Part shown: positions 1 to 13,200 of the stretch, piece by piece | Layout: each line of letters begins with the position of its first letter | Position numbering within the stretch: the first letter of the stretch is position 1 | Assembly: GCA_018287875.1 (NCBI GenBank) | Contig: JAGVVL010000017.1 | Coordinates: 3,224,001-3,288,000 of the forward strand | Direction: 5' to 3' | Source: Nigrospora sphaerica | Taxonomy: Eukaryota > Ascomycota > Sordariomycetes > Amphisphaeriales > Apiosporaceae | DNA: 64,000 nucleotides | The notes under the pieces: generated by a model | Told to the model about the DNA's origin: nothing | The model's database searches: none | What the model saw: the letters and a program-made list of their open reading frames with translations, nothing else | Made by a program: the position numbers and the translations under genes

Positions 1-2940
1 TGGAACAATTTGAAAAGGGCGAGGGGAGGCCAAGAGACGGAAATGTGGTAGACGATCGTGCTTACCGACCGACCGATGGACCGAGGGGTGGCAGAGGACG
101 CACCGAAACAAGACGACGCTAAGACGTTTACCAAATCGAAAGGGTATCGATTTCCAACGCGGTGTGCCGGCCTGCGTAGGTTGGCCTGCGGGGGGCGGAA
201 ACAGGGAAGCTCGGCCCCTTCCGAAGGCGCCGGCGGGCCAACACGAACCCCCGACGGGGGGGCATACGTCATCGTCATCCCGTCTCCCCTCCGTGCCACC
301 TCAGGCTGCCGGCCGACTCCACGAACTGCGCCCGGCCTCGGAGGCTGGGCGAAGACGTCAGCCTCGGGGCGGCGCACGAATGCTGCGGTCCCGGGTTACT
401 GCCACGCACCCCCCTACCTCTTCTCGTGGCTGATGGCTGGGCCCGGGGGCGGGGAGAGGAAGCTATTTCGCCTTGGGCGGCGGGTCGGGTTCGCGTGGGA
501 TGGATGGAAGGGGGGGGCAAAGATGGTATCAAAGGCCGAAGGGCCGGGCTGTTTCCTAGAGAGATCTGCTTCATCTTGGTTTCCCTCCCCGGGGCGAATG
601 TGTGGGTGACAGATGCGAGTTTTCGGCAGGTGACGACATTGGCGAAGGAAAAGTATCGGGATTCCCGGATGGAGACGGAGGGAGAAAGAGGATACGCCAC
701 TTCCCCCAGCCCCGATGTCGACATCCGCACACTACGCAATTCCCTGCAGGGCTCTCCCTCCGCTGCCGTCCGTTCGTCTTGAATCTTTCATTCTTTCCCG
801 GCGGCCTCATTCTCCCCGCCCCGCTTAACGAGATACCTGGCTCTGAAGAGGGGCCGGGATTGTCAAGGTTTCCAAGCCTTCTCTATCTAACCCGGTCGGG
901 GAAGTCAACAGCTCCCCCCACCTTTTTACCCCAGGCGGGCGGGGGCGACCGTGGGTGGAATGTGATTTTTGGCCTTTCGTTCCCGCTTTGCCGTGCCTGC
1001 CCAAGAAAGGCAATCCATCGCATCCATCCCATTCTGGGAAAATCAAATCCCGTGGGGATGACGTTGGTTATTAATAGTTCGCCCCGGCTCCTTCCTTAGT
1101 TACCATTCCCTTCCGCTTCCCTACTCCATGTGTGAAGGAGTTAAGCAGTAACAGTAATCTCGATGGCGCCCCTGCAAAGGGCGGCCTATGAGGTCTTTTA
1201 CCGTAGACCTAGGCCGCTCCATAAGCAGGTTACTTTAGGTACGGTCTTTTGGGGGTTGCAGGACGGGCGGGCTTCCCGCACCTATTTTTTTTTCAGGTGG
1301 CCAACGGTGAAGCCGGGGGCGGCCAGGCGCTGGTTAACGGTCGGTCGCGGGCTGTTTTGGGGTTGGCTTTTCCCAGGTGGGGGGCTGGAGTACGTACCGC
1401 GCAACGCGAGGAATACCAAGGTTCCTTTCCTTCGGCTGAGTAATGAACACTAGCTGGATCCCTCTCTCTTTCCATCCTCCGGTGGATTGGAGGATGAATG
1501 ACGGGTGCTGGGTGGCTTTGTAATGCGACCATCGCCAAGCCAGGCCAGAACACGCACGCCACACTACCAATGCCCAGGAGCGGCAGGTAGGCAGATAGAT
1601 ACTCCCATCACGGGCGCGGGCGCATGCAGAAGGGAGTGGTATCGAAACGGCCTAGAACCCCCCCAATGTCTAAGCCGCACACCAGCTTCCGTATCATCGC
1701 ACACATGCGTACACCCTCTTAGTGAAATGCACCCCTCCTTCCGGGCTCGCCTACATAGTATTCCACCCTCTTCGGAACCGGTGCGTATAGTGAAGCCACC
1801 AGCCAATTACACCTTCGTAGCAGTCGCACCCCAATTCCCGTGGGGTTACCCGCGTGCGCGCGCTCCTTCCTCACTCGGCCGACGGCGTCGGCCCCGCGGG
1901 AAAAAGGCAGGGCCGACGCAGGGCCGACGGGCTGACAACCAAGCCCGCCCCCCAAGAAGCAGAAGAAGGAAAAGAAGGACTCCGGAAAGCCCATCAACCC
2001 CGAATACCCTTTCTGATTTCTGACAAGTAACAACCGAGAAGGACAAGGAGGGAGGGTTACTTACCGATACCCGACCCGGGCGCAAGGCGTGTGCACACTT
2101 ACCATATCATCGGGCAACATCGGGCAACATCGGGGCGACGGGGCGTATCATTATCCCTTCCCCCCACCCTTGCATCACGTCACCCTGAGACAAGGCATCA
2201 TTTGAGACGGGCGACCTGAATCCCGGCAACGCGGGGTGGCTAATCTTGGGGGTGAACTTTTTGTTTTCACCGATCGGCAGATCACCGAAGCACCAAGTCC
2301 GTCACCGGCCGAGTTCCCTCAGACATTCGGCATCATACGGACACGAGAGGCACATGGGGGCGGTTTCGGACCATGTAGTAGCGGCGCATCTATGTGGCTT
2401 ACGCGACCGTGTCGCATCCCCGTTCATCACGCGACACCACCTTCACACGTCGTTCACCATCAGTCGCGGCTCCGATAAGGCAAAGGTCTGCGCGGTTGGG
2501 AGTCTTCATCGTCTCTTTCCATTCGTTCGTACCGCTAGCCCTGAATAATCCAATAGCCCATGTCCCGCCTCAGTGCATTCTTGTGCCTGCTGCTATGAAA
2601 ACTCCGTATCGTACCATCCCGCACGCCGTGCCAACAGGACCAGAAGCGCCGTCCGTCCGTGCCAAGTACCACTCGTTACCTAATACCCCCGTGTAGATGC
2701 AGTCCGTACATGTCCGTATGATAGAACGGCAAGGAGAAATAAGAAAAAAACATTAGAACGCCGTGGGAGATACCGAGGAGTGAGCATGCTGCTCAGAAGC
2801 CTCTCCCTTCTAGGGCAGTATGTTCCGTCTTCGTGCTCCCTCTCTTGTTTTGGTTTCCAGGAAAAAACGTTGGATGAAAAAAGCCGCGCCCATAAACTCC
2901 GTGCTGGTAAATGCTTGGTTGTTGCCGTCGATTCCGTCCA
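1..2940. other. No supportable gene (GC-rich flank)
   Basis: The open frames here are short, overlap on both strands and have low-complexity Pro/Arg/Gly composition without recognisable motifs. A short tandem repeat of an 11-bp unit (CATCGGGCAAC) sits near 2107-2133. The right end presumably contains the 3' UTR of the cyclin gene, which ends at 2941 on the minus strand. Confidence 0.5.
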
Positions 2941-4086
2941 CTATGCCGAAACACCGCTGTCAAATAGGCGTCCCCACATGCTGCGCCCTGTCCGGGCGCG
3001 CTTCGTCTTGCCGTAGTGTCCGCCCTGGAGCTCGCGGAGTTGCTCGGGGCTGATCTCGTAGGGCAGCAACATCTTGCCGCCGTCCTTGCGCCCGGCATGC
3101 ACAGCCGGCTGTGGCATGTCCAGGACCACCTGCACCGGCGATTCGTGCAGGTCGCCCGCGTAGACATACGGGTCCTCACGGTCCGACATGGGCGTGCTGG
3201 ACCGCGAGTGCTGGCGCGACGAGATGGACGAGGCGTGCGAGCTGGCCGAGCTGGCCGACGAGCTGTACGACAGACCCGGCGGCGTGCTGGGGTCCTGCAC
3301 CAGGCGGATCGTGTCGGCTGCCGACGGCTCCAGCCGGTGCGCCGACCGCGAGCTGCCCCGCGACGATGGCGGCGTGGGGTACCGGGCGGCGGCGGCCCAG
3401 CGCTCGGCCTCCTCCCGCTGCCGCAGCGCCTCCTCGAGCTTGCGCTGCATGCGGCGCGCGTGCTTTGCCTCGATGTCGGCGCGGACGGGCGCCAGGAAGG
3501 GCTCCAGTTCGCGGTAAAGGTCCTGCTCCGTGATCCTCAGGTCCCACTCCAGCAGGAAGAGGAGCTGCTTCTCCATCAGGTTGACCTCGGTCCGGGTGAA
3601 GCCGAAGCTGTAGCCGTCGTTGAGGAAGTGGCTGTAGTTGGCCCAGTGCTTGTTCTTGGGCGAGCTGTCGTTGAGGTACTTGGCGGCAAGGATGAGCGCC
3701 GCCAAGAAGATACGGTGCGTGGTGCAGCGCAGGCCCTTGGCCATGGGCTGGAGGCGCGACTTCAACCGAGTCAGGTAGACCAGCGTCGACATGAGGGTCG
3801 GCACCTGCACGTTGGACGACACGACGAGCTGCGTGATGAACTCCTCGAGCGTGGGCAGCCCGCCGTCGTGGCACGGGATCGCCTTGGGCGAGGCGGACCG
3901 AGCAGGTGCCGGCGCCTGCGCACGGGGCTGGGCCGGTGGCGGCATCATGTTGGGGTCGCACTGGATGACATCGTAGGCGGCATCGGCCAGGTACGAGATC
4001 ATGCCCTTGGTGACGGGCTGGTAGACGAACCGCTCCAGGGCCTGGGCGTTGAGCTTCTCCACCGGTAACCTTGCCATGGGGTCCAT
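2941..4086 (-). CDS. pcl1: PCL1/PclA-type cyclin (Pho85-class cyclin)
   Basis: Single-exon gene for a 381-aa protein. Residues about 78-188 form a cyclin box: LPTLEEFITQLV, then VPTLMSTLVYLTRL, then the family hallmark KYLNDSSPKNKHWANYS and EVNLMEKQLLFLLEWDLRI. This pattern is typical of the fungal PCL1/PCL2/PclA group, which binds the Pho85/PHOA kinase and acts in G1/S progression, morphogenesis and, in Aspergillus, conidiation (family knowledge). The C-terminal half is low complexity: an Arg/Glu-rich stretch after the box (about 205-230), then Ser-rich and basic segments, which I read as disordered and regulatory. The ATG at 4086 is the first in the frame and precedes a conserved-looking N-terminus. 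Upstream on the same strand lies a possible uORF (4150-4362) and a very long non-coding region. Orthology to one named PCL is not proven. Confidence 0.9.
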   Translation of the reverse strand: MDPMARLPVEKLNAQALERFVYQPVTKGMISYLADAAYDVIQCDPNMMPPPAQPRAQAPAPARSASPKAIPCHDGGLPTLEEFITQLVVSSNVQVPTLMSTLVYLTRLKSRLQPMAKGLRCTTHRIFLAALILAAKYLNDSSPKNKHWANYSHFLNDGYSFGFTRTEVNLMEKQLLFLLEWDLRITEQDLYRELEPFLAPVRADIEAKHARRMQRKLEEALRQREEAERWAAAARYPTPPSSRGSSRSAHRLEPSAADTIRLVQDPSTPPGLSYSSSASSASSHASSISSRQHSRSSTPMSDREDPYVYAGDLHESPVQVVLDMPQPAVHAGRKDGGKMLLPYEISPEQLRELQGGHYGKTKRARTGRSMWGRLFDSGVSA

Positions 4087-4149
4087 TGTGTCGGTGGTAG
4101 TAGCTGAAGGTGGGCGAGACGGATAGTGGGTGTGGTGTAACTCGCCGTG

Positions 4150-4362
4150 CTAACCGGTGAGACTAGCTGTGGAGGGGTATCCGAGGAAAGCGGACGCCAG
4201 CAAGATAAAAACCCCGATGAGGAACAGGAGAAGAGTCCGGGGTGGTAGTCGGTAGGTCCGGGTGGGAGGACGGCCGGTATTATAGAAGGCGCGGGGTGGA
4301 GAAGTCGTCGGTACTATGAAGTCGCCTGAGGCGAGGGGTGTGGGGTGGGCGTAGTAGTCCAA
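4150..4362 (-). CDS. Possible uORF / small membrane peptide upstream of the cyclin
   Basis: A 70-codon ATG-initiated frame ends 63 nt before the cyclin start on the same strand. It encodes a Pro/Thr/Tyr-rich N-terminus and then one strongly hydrophobic segment (LLLFLIGVFILLASAFLGY, about residues 45-63), which would be a transmembrane or tail-anchor helix. Its position suits a uORF in the cyclin leader if transcription starts upstream of 4362. It could equally be a chance frame; I see no homology that decides this. Confidence 0.3.
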   Translation of the reverse strand: MDYYAHPTPLASGDFIVPTTSPPRAFYNTGRPPTRTYRLPPRTLLLFLIGVFILLASAFLGYPSTASLTG

Positions 4363-6377
4363 GGGGTGGAGGGCGGTGGATGTATCACGCGGCGGTGTCT
4401 GCCTTTTGGACGAGACTGACTAGCGAGGCGTGATAGGGAGCCTGAACGGGGGAGAAGAGAGGGGACGGAAAGGCTCCTTATTAGGCTGAGAGGGATGCCA
4501 GATCAGATGGTGCGGTTTGATAGTCGAGGTAAAGGCTAGTCCCGCCAGACCCGCTAGGCGACAGGAAAGAAAGAAAATAAATGAGATGTATTGGACTTGG
4601 TTGATTCGCAGGTGCGCAGGGAGGTGACGCCAGTCAGGACGAGGCTGAGCCGGGTAGTCTGGGTATGGGATGGGATGGAGCGGACAAGGGAAACGGGCGA
4701 GGTACAGTACTCAGTACTCGGCAGTACGGGGCCACGACCAGGGCCAGGAGGGACCACGATGGCCAAAGCCAGGGATTTGCCAGGTTGGGCTACGCAGAGC
4801 TATCTTGGCTCGGCGGCCGGGATGATCGACACGAAGTGCCTGGACTGGGCTGGATGGGGGGGTGGAGCCTGTACGTATCGCCGACCCAGAAGGCCAAGAG
4901 GCGGGCGCAGAGACAAGCCGACAGGGGGGGTGGCGTCTTTTGGCCGTCAGGCAATCCGCTGCGGGGGAGAGGCAGAATAGGGTGGCCCGTCAGGCAGAGG
5001 CAGGGAGAGCAACCGTTGCGATGGAATGAGGATGCACAGGGGTCCAGTGATGGTGCAGTCAGTCAGGAAACAAAAGTGTCAGCCGGTTGGGGGGCCCGAC
5101 AAGGGGGAGGGGGGGGTCTCGGTGCGGTGGCAGGCGTAGTCGTTCGCAAATCGACTTGCTACTTCTTCGCCTAAGCCAGGCTGCTGCTGTCTCGATGCGG
5201 CTGGCGTGTGTCGCAGGGCAATGACCTGCTGTCTTGTTGGTGGCCTTTGTGCGTGACGCTGCAGGGTGACTGACGGGGAAGGCAGACAGAGGCAGACACG
5301 ACTTGGATGTATTGAACCTAGTTCAGATTGAACTGATTTGCTCTCGCGAGAGGGCTGTCGCAACGGCAAATGACGTCTTGGGGGGAAGGGATGAGCAGCG
5401 CGAGTGAGTCCTTCTGCCGCGGCCCAAAAGGAACGACGGGGAGGGCGAATGGCGCAAACGGGTGGATAGCACTGCACAAAGCGGTGGAAATGCCGAAGTC
5501 TTCGATGGCCAGTCGCGGGACAGCAACTGCACAGGGATGCTCCGGGTGGCCAGGAAGCAGGAGAAAACAAAAAAAAGAAGAATGGGCGAGGTTCGGGATG
5601 CCCGGAGCCAGCGGGACAGGTCTGTCAGTGGTTGTTCAACCTCCAAACGAAGGCGCGTTTCCTGTTTCCCGCAGAACGAAAGTGACGGGTGTCTGAAACG
5701 GGTGCGCGCGGTCTGCGATGCAATGCCCTGCGATGCGCGGCGATCGTCACTGTCGGGTCGTGGGTGCGTGTGTAGGTGTGTGTTAAGGTCCCGCTGTCAC
5801 GAAGGGAAGCGGAAGCCGGGATACCGTGACCTGCTCGGTCCTGGTTCTGGTCCTGGTCCTGGCGCTGCCTGGTTCCGGTGGAGCGAGCGACGAGCGACAC
5901 GATGTTCAGTGGCACCGCGTGGTCGAGGCGGAGTCGCTGGCGTGGGTGGATTGGGTGGTGTGTGCGACCCGGCGCTGTCAGGAAAGGAAGTACACGGGAA
6001 GGGCGGCCCAAAGAACGCGCAACAGCCGACAAAGCCCGGAAGAGGGTGACGACGACGACGCTGCGGCGAAGTTGACGAAGCGAGCACCCAAGGAATGCTG
6101 CCTAGAAAAAACGACTACCGCTATTAACTACAACAACTCGCGACGTTCAATGTCGCCGCCGGTGGGGGCCTGAGAAATGGATAGAGAATGAGAGAGTTTG
6201 GCCGGGCGGTTCGTGGTCACTGTCGGTTTCGGGGCCGTCGGTCGGAGGGGCACGCGAGGCGCAGCTTCGGCTTTTGCCTGCGACGTGCAACGGTTTTTTT
6301 CGGCTGGGGCCGGCGTTGGTTCGGGTAGCTGTTGCCACCTGGGAAAGCTGCTGTGCCGTTTGTTGCTTGTACCGCCG

Positions 6378-6395
6378 CTGCTGCTGCTGCTGCTG
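6378..6395. repeat. (CTG)6 microsatellite
   Basis: Six uninterrupted CTG units in non-coding DNA. Confidence 0.9.
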
Positions 6396-9300
6396 TAGTG
6401 TCCAATTGTACTGCTAGACGTTGCGGGCACAGCCTGGACGCAGAAAGAACAGGATGGGCGGGTACTGGTAACCACACAGGCGATACGTGCGAAAGCCGAG
6501 GAATTAAATAAATGAGGGAAGAAGAGAATTGACGGAAACGGGCATGGGATGAACAGAGAACTGGCCAGAGTCTCAATGGTTCGTCGCAATGATGCGAAGA
6601 GTCTGGCTCTTCGTAATCGGTTCCCGCCGCAAGGTTTGTCGTATTTCCCAACTCCGGACCGCCGCGAAAGACAGATGCGAGGCGCGAGGATAATGCTGAC
6701 TGAGAAGGGGGGGGGGGAGAGAGAGAGAGTCGTCTAGACTCGACAAGAAATGGCGATGCAATGGGCAGGCTGCTGTTTCTCTTTTTCTCAAACGTGTCCG
6801 CCGCTATCTTCATATATCCCCCTTCTCCCCCTCGCCACGGCGGTTACATAGCCCAGGCCGTTACGGCAGCCTGTAACCATACATTGCGCGTAGGCAAGAG
6901 ATGGGCATAGCACCACATCATCCTCACGCCCCTGCCATGCAGCCAGCTCTATTCCAGGTTGCCCATCTGCGGACAGCGACCGGGATGGTAAAGTCCCCAG
7001 CCGTCTTGCCGTCATCCATTCGATCGCCCGTGTCCAGCGCTGGGATGCGATGCGCTTCAGGGAACAGGCGCTCGAGGCCACTGGCGTCCCGGTCCCCGTC
7101 GTCGTCCTCGGGGGTGAGGGCGCGTCCAGTGAGCCCGGGCGCTCTTTTGGGGGCCTATGAGCCTGTTTGGGGGGGCGGGGGCGGCCCTACGGAATGCGGG
7201 ACTGCTACTGGCCACTACAGGCCTTGGGGCCCGGCAGCCGACCGGCCTGTGCTCGACGTGAATGGCTATCGGCCGGCGGGAAGCCTCGCTGGGCGCCGCA
7301 TGAGGCCCTAGATGAGCCAGGCAAAGGCGCCGGCTTCATTGGCCGTCAGTGGCTCGCAGCCGGCCTGACATGAAACAAAGCGGCCGGGGGTAGCGTTTTG
7401 GCCAAGGGGGCCCGTCCAACCGGCTCTGTTCTCCCTGTCCACCCCCATCCTCCTCGCCCTCGCCCGTTTCCCCTGCATCTGACCACCCCCCCAATGAGAT
7501 GGCGCCAACACGGCCGTCACCCACGACGGCGCGCGAAGCCTGGGGAGCGTCGTTGAAACGAACGAGATCGACGACTGGGCCATGGACCCTGCGGCGGTCC
7601 AGTCGTGTGCCGCGGCTGTCATACGGTCTGGGCGGCTTTTGTTCTGCATCTGGCCAGCCGTTTCTATCTTTGTGCAGCCCGTCGCGTTGACGTCGTCGGC
7701 CTCGCGTCGCCTGCCCAATGCATTCCAGTCAATGCTGGCCTGCCACTGTTTATCGCCCCCGTGCTGGTCAAACGGCAGCGCCATACATAGATTGGCCCCC
7801 GGAGGGCTGTGTCTCTCCCCTCGCGTGGTGCACCCAAGATGGTGACTCGAGTGGATGATAAGGGCGGATCAGCTTGGCCCAGGCCACGCCGCTGTTAGTG
7901 TCCCAGTCTGCTTGTCTGCCCCCTCCTTCTCCCTCCAAAGACCCGATTGCAGACGCACTGGGGGGGTATGTAGCCTACCTTACGTAGTATCACCAGCATT
8001 GGCTACGCTTCTTCTCGATTCATGAACCCGTCGAGTCATGGCATCCCTCCATTCGGCACATGCACCACCTAGGCAGGCAAAAGCTGGTTGGCGCTCGTGT
8101 CGGGCCCGAAGTTCCCTTCCCCGGTCCGGAGTGTGCGGATGGACTAAGATTAAGCAAGGTACCATCTGCGTGTGGTGGGAGAGCCTCTCCCCGTACGTGG
8201 GGCAACTCTGTGTGAAACGAAACGACGACGGCCCATGCAGCTGGTTTCCCGATGGGGGTTCTTGATGGGGATTGTCGTCTTTGGGTAAGACGGATGCCGG
8301 TCGATAGGCGGCTGTCACTGATCTCGATGCTGGCCGTCTCGAGACAATCATCTCACGTCCGTGAGGGTTCAGGGTATCCTGCGACGGACAAATTACGGGA
8401 TTCCGCCGCCGGCCGTGTCGCAAACTTCGGTCCGGAAATGCTGACAGCTGCGGACAGGCAGGCAAACGCCGGGATGCGGCAGGGTTTCCTCGTTCAGAGT
8501 TGGACAACGGTGTTCACAAAAAAAAAGGAAGACGAACCATGGTGGCTTCGATGGCTTCACCCTGTGGCTTTGGCCATGCTCACCGTCGTCGCCGCTCTCT
8601 TACTTCCCCCCTCTAACCCGACTCGTTCGCGCCTATTGTCGTCGGGAAGTGAATGTCACCCACTCGACGTGCGCAACAAAGCCACGGCGCTGACAGCCCC
8701 CCGCCAAGGGGCACATCCTCCACAAGCGCTGATGTGCAGCTCGCGATCCCGCATCGTCTTCGGCAATCGCCCCCGGATGGCTGGCATTCGCATGTACTAG
8801 TCTGATCCCCCAAGACACGTCCAAGCTTTCGTCACATACTCGCAACGCCCCTGGCCGCTACTGAACGTGCGGGAGCCGAGACCAAACGAAAAAAAACATC
8901 GTCCCGATTGGGGGCCGCCGGCCGGAATGCACTCGGCACGTCACGTTGACCATCCCATAAACTCTGTCTAGCAGGGGCGTCACTGCGCTGTTCCCTAGGC
9001 CGAATGCCCTTGCCTTCAGCTTGCGAGGTCCTCGCCGGCGGCCTTAACCATCTGCCGTTCGCCCCCGTCAGGTCACTCACTAGCCGGCTCACTAGTTGAC
9101 TGGCAATGACATGCTTGAACCGCGTTCCTCGCGCCCTTGTCCGCCTTGCCCAATGCGGCTATATTGACAATGGGTCCGCCCGTATGGATCACCACGACCG
9201 ACGTGGCGGCCGCCGTCGAGGCTACGCGGGGAGGGGCATAGGGTCGGCCAAAGATCCTTGACCCTGGCGGCTCCCCTCCCAGCCGCCAGCAAGCCACAAT

Positions 9301-10202
9301 CCCTAGGCACGTACGAGCTCATCAGAGTCGACGATAGTGTGTAAATAAAGGTTCACAGCCCATGTTGTGGTTCAGGGGTCTGTCTTTGTATGGGCTCAGC
9401 AATTGTCGATCCGCACGACGGCTCGCCGTATGGAAATTAGCCCGCCCTCGGCACCCCGGGCCATCGCAGTATCGCCCTATATGCGCCTGTGTTATGCGCT
9501 GAGGGGAAAGCTGGTCAGGTTGGCCGCGCTGGGGGCAGGGCGGTGTCCGTCCCGCAGGCGTACGGTGGGCTCGCCGTAACGAGGTCATCCCAGCCGGCGG
9601 AGTCCCCTCCTCATGCGCTTTGCAAAGGAACGAATGCATGGATGCACACCAAGCCGTCGAGGGCCAGCCTCTTTCCCGCATTTTTCTGCATTAATGCCTC
9701 TCGTCCGACCTTGTGTGGCCGGCCAGGGGACCAGGCCGTTTGGGCTCTCGGATCCATCTCACCGCCACCAGCTGTCGTGGCCTCGCTGCCACTTCGCGGC
9801 CTACCCCAGGAAATTCCTGCGCCCGGCCACCATGACGCCAAACCCGCGTGCCGAGCCAAGGCCCGTCCGCTGCCGGCAACGCCTTCTTCCCTTGTCGCAT
9901 ATTATTGTCCTCGGCCGGTGCCGTGGCAGGTGTCCATGCGAGACCGACGCACAAACATACGCAGCAGCCGGGCAGCAGCCGCATACGGAGACATTCGGTG
10001 TGCGCATACACGTGCCCGTTACTCATCAACAGCGCCCAACCGCCAACCTGTCCGCGTGCCTACCAGGCGTTCCCTCCTGGATCCGCGACTAAGCCGGATG
10101 CGGCGGTGCATACAGCACGCCATATGGGCTGCTGTATCGGAGGTCGCAAAGCATCGGACAGTCGGCGGTCGTGGGACGACTAATACCATTGTAGATGCCC
10201 AC

Positions 10203-10260
10203 TGATGCGTGTGTATGTATGTGTGTGTGTGGGTGGGTGGGTGTGTGGGTGTGGGTACGT
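10203..10260. repeat. GT/GGGT-rich simple repeat
   Basis: Imperfect GT, GTAT and GGGT units in one run (starting GATGCGTGTGTATG), with no coding context. Confidence 0.8.
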
Positions 10261-13200
10261 ACCTCAAGTAGTAAAGTAGTACTTGCGTGGGCGGCCGCCT
10301 GGCGCAGGCCCATTGGCTACGGCGGCCTCAGCACGAAACGTCCCAAGGCCAGGTGAACGGCCAGACCCAGCGCCCGGGCTCCAGTAATGCTACGGCCACG
10401 AGTCGATTCAACCCCTCTCGTTATCTCTCTTCTCCTTGCCCGCGTGTGGCTGAAGCCGGGCTTCCTTGAGAGATCGGCTCGGCCAGTCGGAGGTCAGCAC
10501 GGAGTTCGAGGCCAGCTCCAGCCCGAGCTTTGGCAGCGAGGCCTCTGGGGGCCCGGAGAAACGCGGCACCGCAGAGCCAACGACACCTAGCACGAACGGA
10601 CAGCGCGAGGAGAGGGGCCCCGAAAAGAAAGCAACACGGCGCATGCGATTACCATTTCCGGTGTTGCTCGCAGCGTCACGCACCAAAAGCTGGCCCGACA
10701 GGGGGGCTGGCTTTTGCATCTTGACACGAGTCCCTGCAGTAGGAGAAGCCGACCAGCAGCAAACAAGAAAGCCGGGCAGATTGGCTGGTAATAAGTCGGT
10801 CGGCAATCTCGCCACGACCAACCCAAACCGTGAAGCCCCAGACCGCCCTGCCATCAATGGGCTTTCTCTCGTGCCCGGCCCAGCCAGTCATGGAGTCCGA
10901 TTTCCATTGTATACCCCCCCCCGGGGGCAACGACGGACTGCTGAACTCTGTGGCCCGAACCGCACCATGGGAGGTTTCGTGGTGGCGCGGGCCACAATCT
11001 CTTTCACCATTTCAGCGAACCAGAAGCCATGTTCCCAACAAGAAACGGCCGTCTGCCCACCACCCTTCTGGCCACCGCAACCACGATCCCCAAGTCGGTG
11101 AGAACCCGGGCAGAGGGGAGGGGAAAGACACGGAATATGCCAACTAGGTTTTTCCCCGTGAGTAGCGCAGCCATTCATCCCAAAGGTTGGCTACCTTAAA
11201 GACGGTGAGGCCATAGCTTGCGCGGGCTTGCGAACCCAGCTGGTATGGAGATGGAGAGAGAGAGAGCCACAGCTTCCCCTCAGCTCGAGTGGACTGCTCC
11301 TTTCGTCAGCTCGTCATCGTCTGGGCCGCCGCCAAGGCGAAACTAGCAGTTGTAGCTGTACAACCTTGAACATAGCAACGCGACAATATGGACGTGCGGT
11401 GTGTCATGGGCCACCGGCCTACTCAGCTGCTGACTGTTTGGCGCTAGCTTAGGTATCTCTTTCTGTCTCTACTTCTCTATTCCTCTCTTTGGCAAGGCTG
11501 GGCTGTTTTGCTTGGGCCCGACGGAAAGCCCACCCAGCCCGCCTCGGTTGTCGGCGGTTTTGCATGGGCCATGGCGGCATTCTGGTACACCACGTAACAC
11601 CACATCTCCAATGGCCACGGACGTGCCCGGTGGTTCGCCAGCGAGCATCCTCTCGGTCCCTATGCGGGCGGCGGCGGCACTGCTCATTCCCGTCCCAATC
11701 TCCAACTGAATCAGGGCGCTGCCCCCCCGCCGGAGGGGACTTTCCAGGGTCTCTGTCGACAGGCACCGCCACATTCCAGAGGCCGCCACCGAAACCGACG
11801 GTGGAGCACTATAGGATGTGGCTGGTTATCGCCGCTTGCTGGGTCCCCTCCCGGCGATCCTTGACCCCTGACTCTCCAGCCCTCCACTCCGCCCAATCAC
11901 CCGCCCGATTTCCTGCCAGGGTTGGGCCTGCTGGGCCATCCATGCCCAACCAGAAATCTTTCCGCCCGCGCGCCGATCGGTTTTTTTGCGGGGAGCACCC
12001 CCCCCTCTCCTCAAGGGCCAGTCATCAACACCCGTCAGGCGGACGGCCTGGGCCATTGGTTCCAGCTGGACGCCTGCCTCTTGCTTCACGCGACGCGCGC
12101 CCGATGGGGAGGGAGGCCCACCGGCACCGTGAGGGCGTAGGGCAAAACACATGGAAGGGGTGACCAGTCCGTGAGCCAGAACGGTCTGGGCCCCTAACGA
12201 CGCGCGCACATTGCGAACAAGCGTTTGCATGGGCCTGGTGGTTGAGAGGGGCAGGAGGGGAGGGGGGTTTGTAAGGCACGATGTCGTCGTCGTCTTTGGG
12301 CTGTGCGAAAACCCCGTGCCTGCGCTAGTCCGGGAGGCCGGCCCCCAAGGGAGGAAGAAAAGAGTGTGCTTCGAGAAACGGCGTTCGAACCACGCGACGG
12401 GGCGGACGACGGCGCGTGGGAAACGAGTCGGGAGGTCGTCCAAGTTCCTGGCTTGGCAAACTCAGCTGGGCTCCTGGAGCTCAGACTTGCCGACCTTTCC
12501 CTGTCGCTGCTGCAGCTCGTGAAGGCCGGTCTCGCCTTTTCTCTCCGTGCCGTTCTCACACGCACACACACCTTAGTCGTTAGCTGGCTTCTTGGCTTCG
12601 CGCCTGGAGCCGCCCCAACCGGACTTTCTTCGCTCGTTGGTTCGGAGCGGACTGGTGGTGGCACGGCGAAGGTCGGACGAGAGAGGGCGGGCGAGACGGT
12701 GGGGTGGAAGCCCAGCAAGCTTCATCATTTTGCTTTCTCCGTTGCACGAGGCGAGTTCAGGCCATCGCAGGCAAACGCCCTCCTCACTTTTTTCCTCTCT
12801 ACTGCTTGTTCGTCGTTCAACCAGACACAGGCCCCCCCACAAACGGGCAGGTATGGTAAGCCTTTCCTACCGCTGAAACTAGGGCGTTTGGTCGCCTCAA
12901 AATTCGGCCTCAGGGCAAAACGGCTAGGCGCTGCCAGGGCCGAACGGGAAGGCTTTGCGACAAAGAACCCGTGTCTGTTTTCCTCTCACTCCCTCTCTCT
13001 GACCTGCCGGTCGGCCCTTTTGCCGGCGGATCCCGTTTTTGGCGGCTTTGCTTTGCCATCACAGTATAGTGAGCCCAAGCTCTCTTACGAGACATACCTA
13101 GACATGGCGGAACGGTGGCGTTCCACCCGTGGCCTCCATTTTCGGCTGGCTGCCCTAACCTACCCGCCTCCCACCGCATTTTCCCCTTGTCTGGGGCGCG

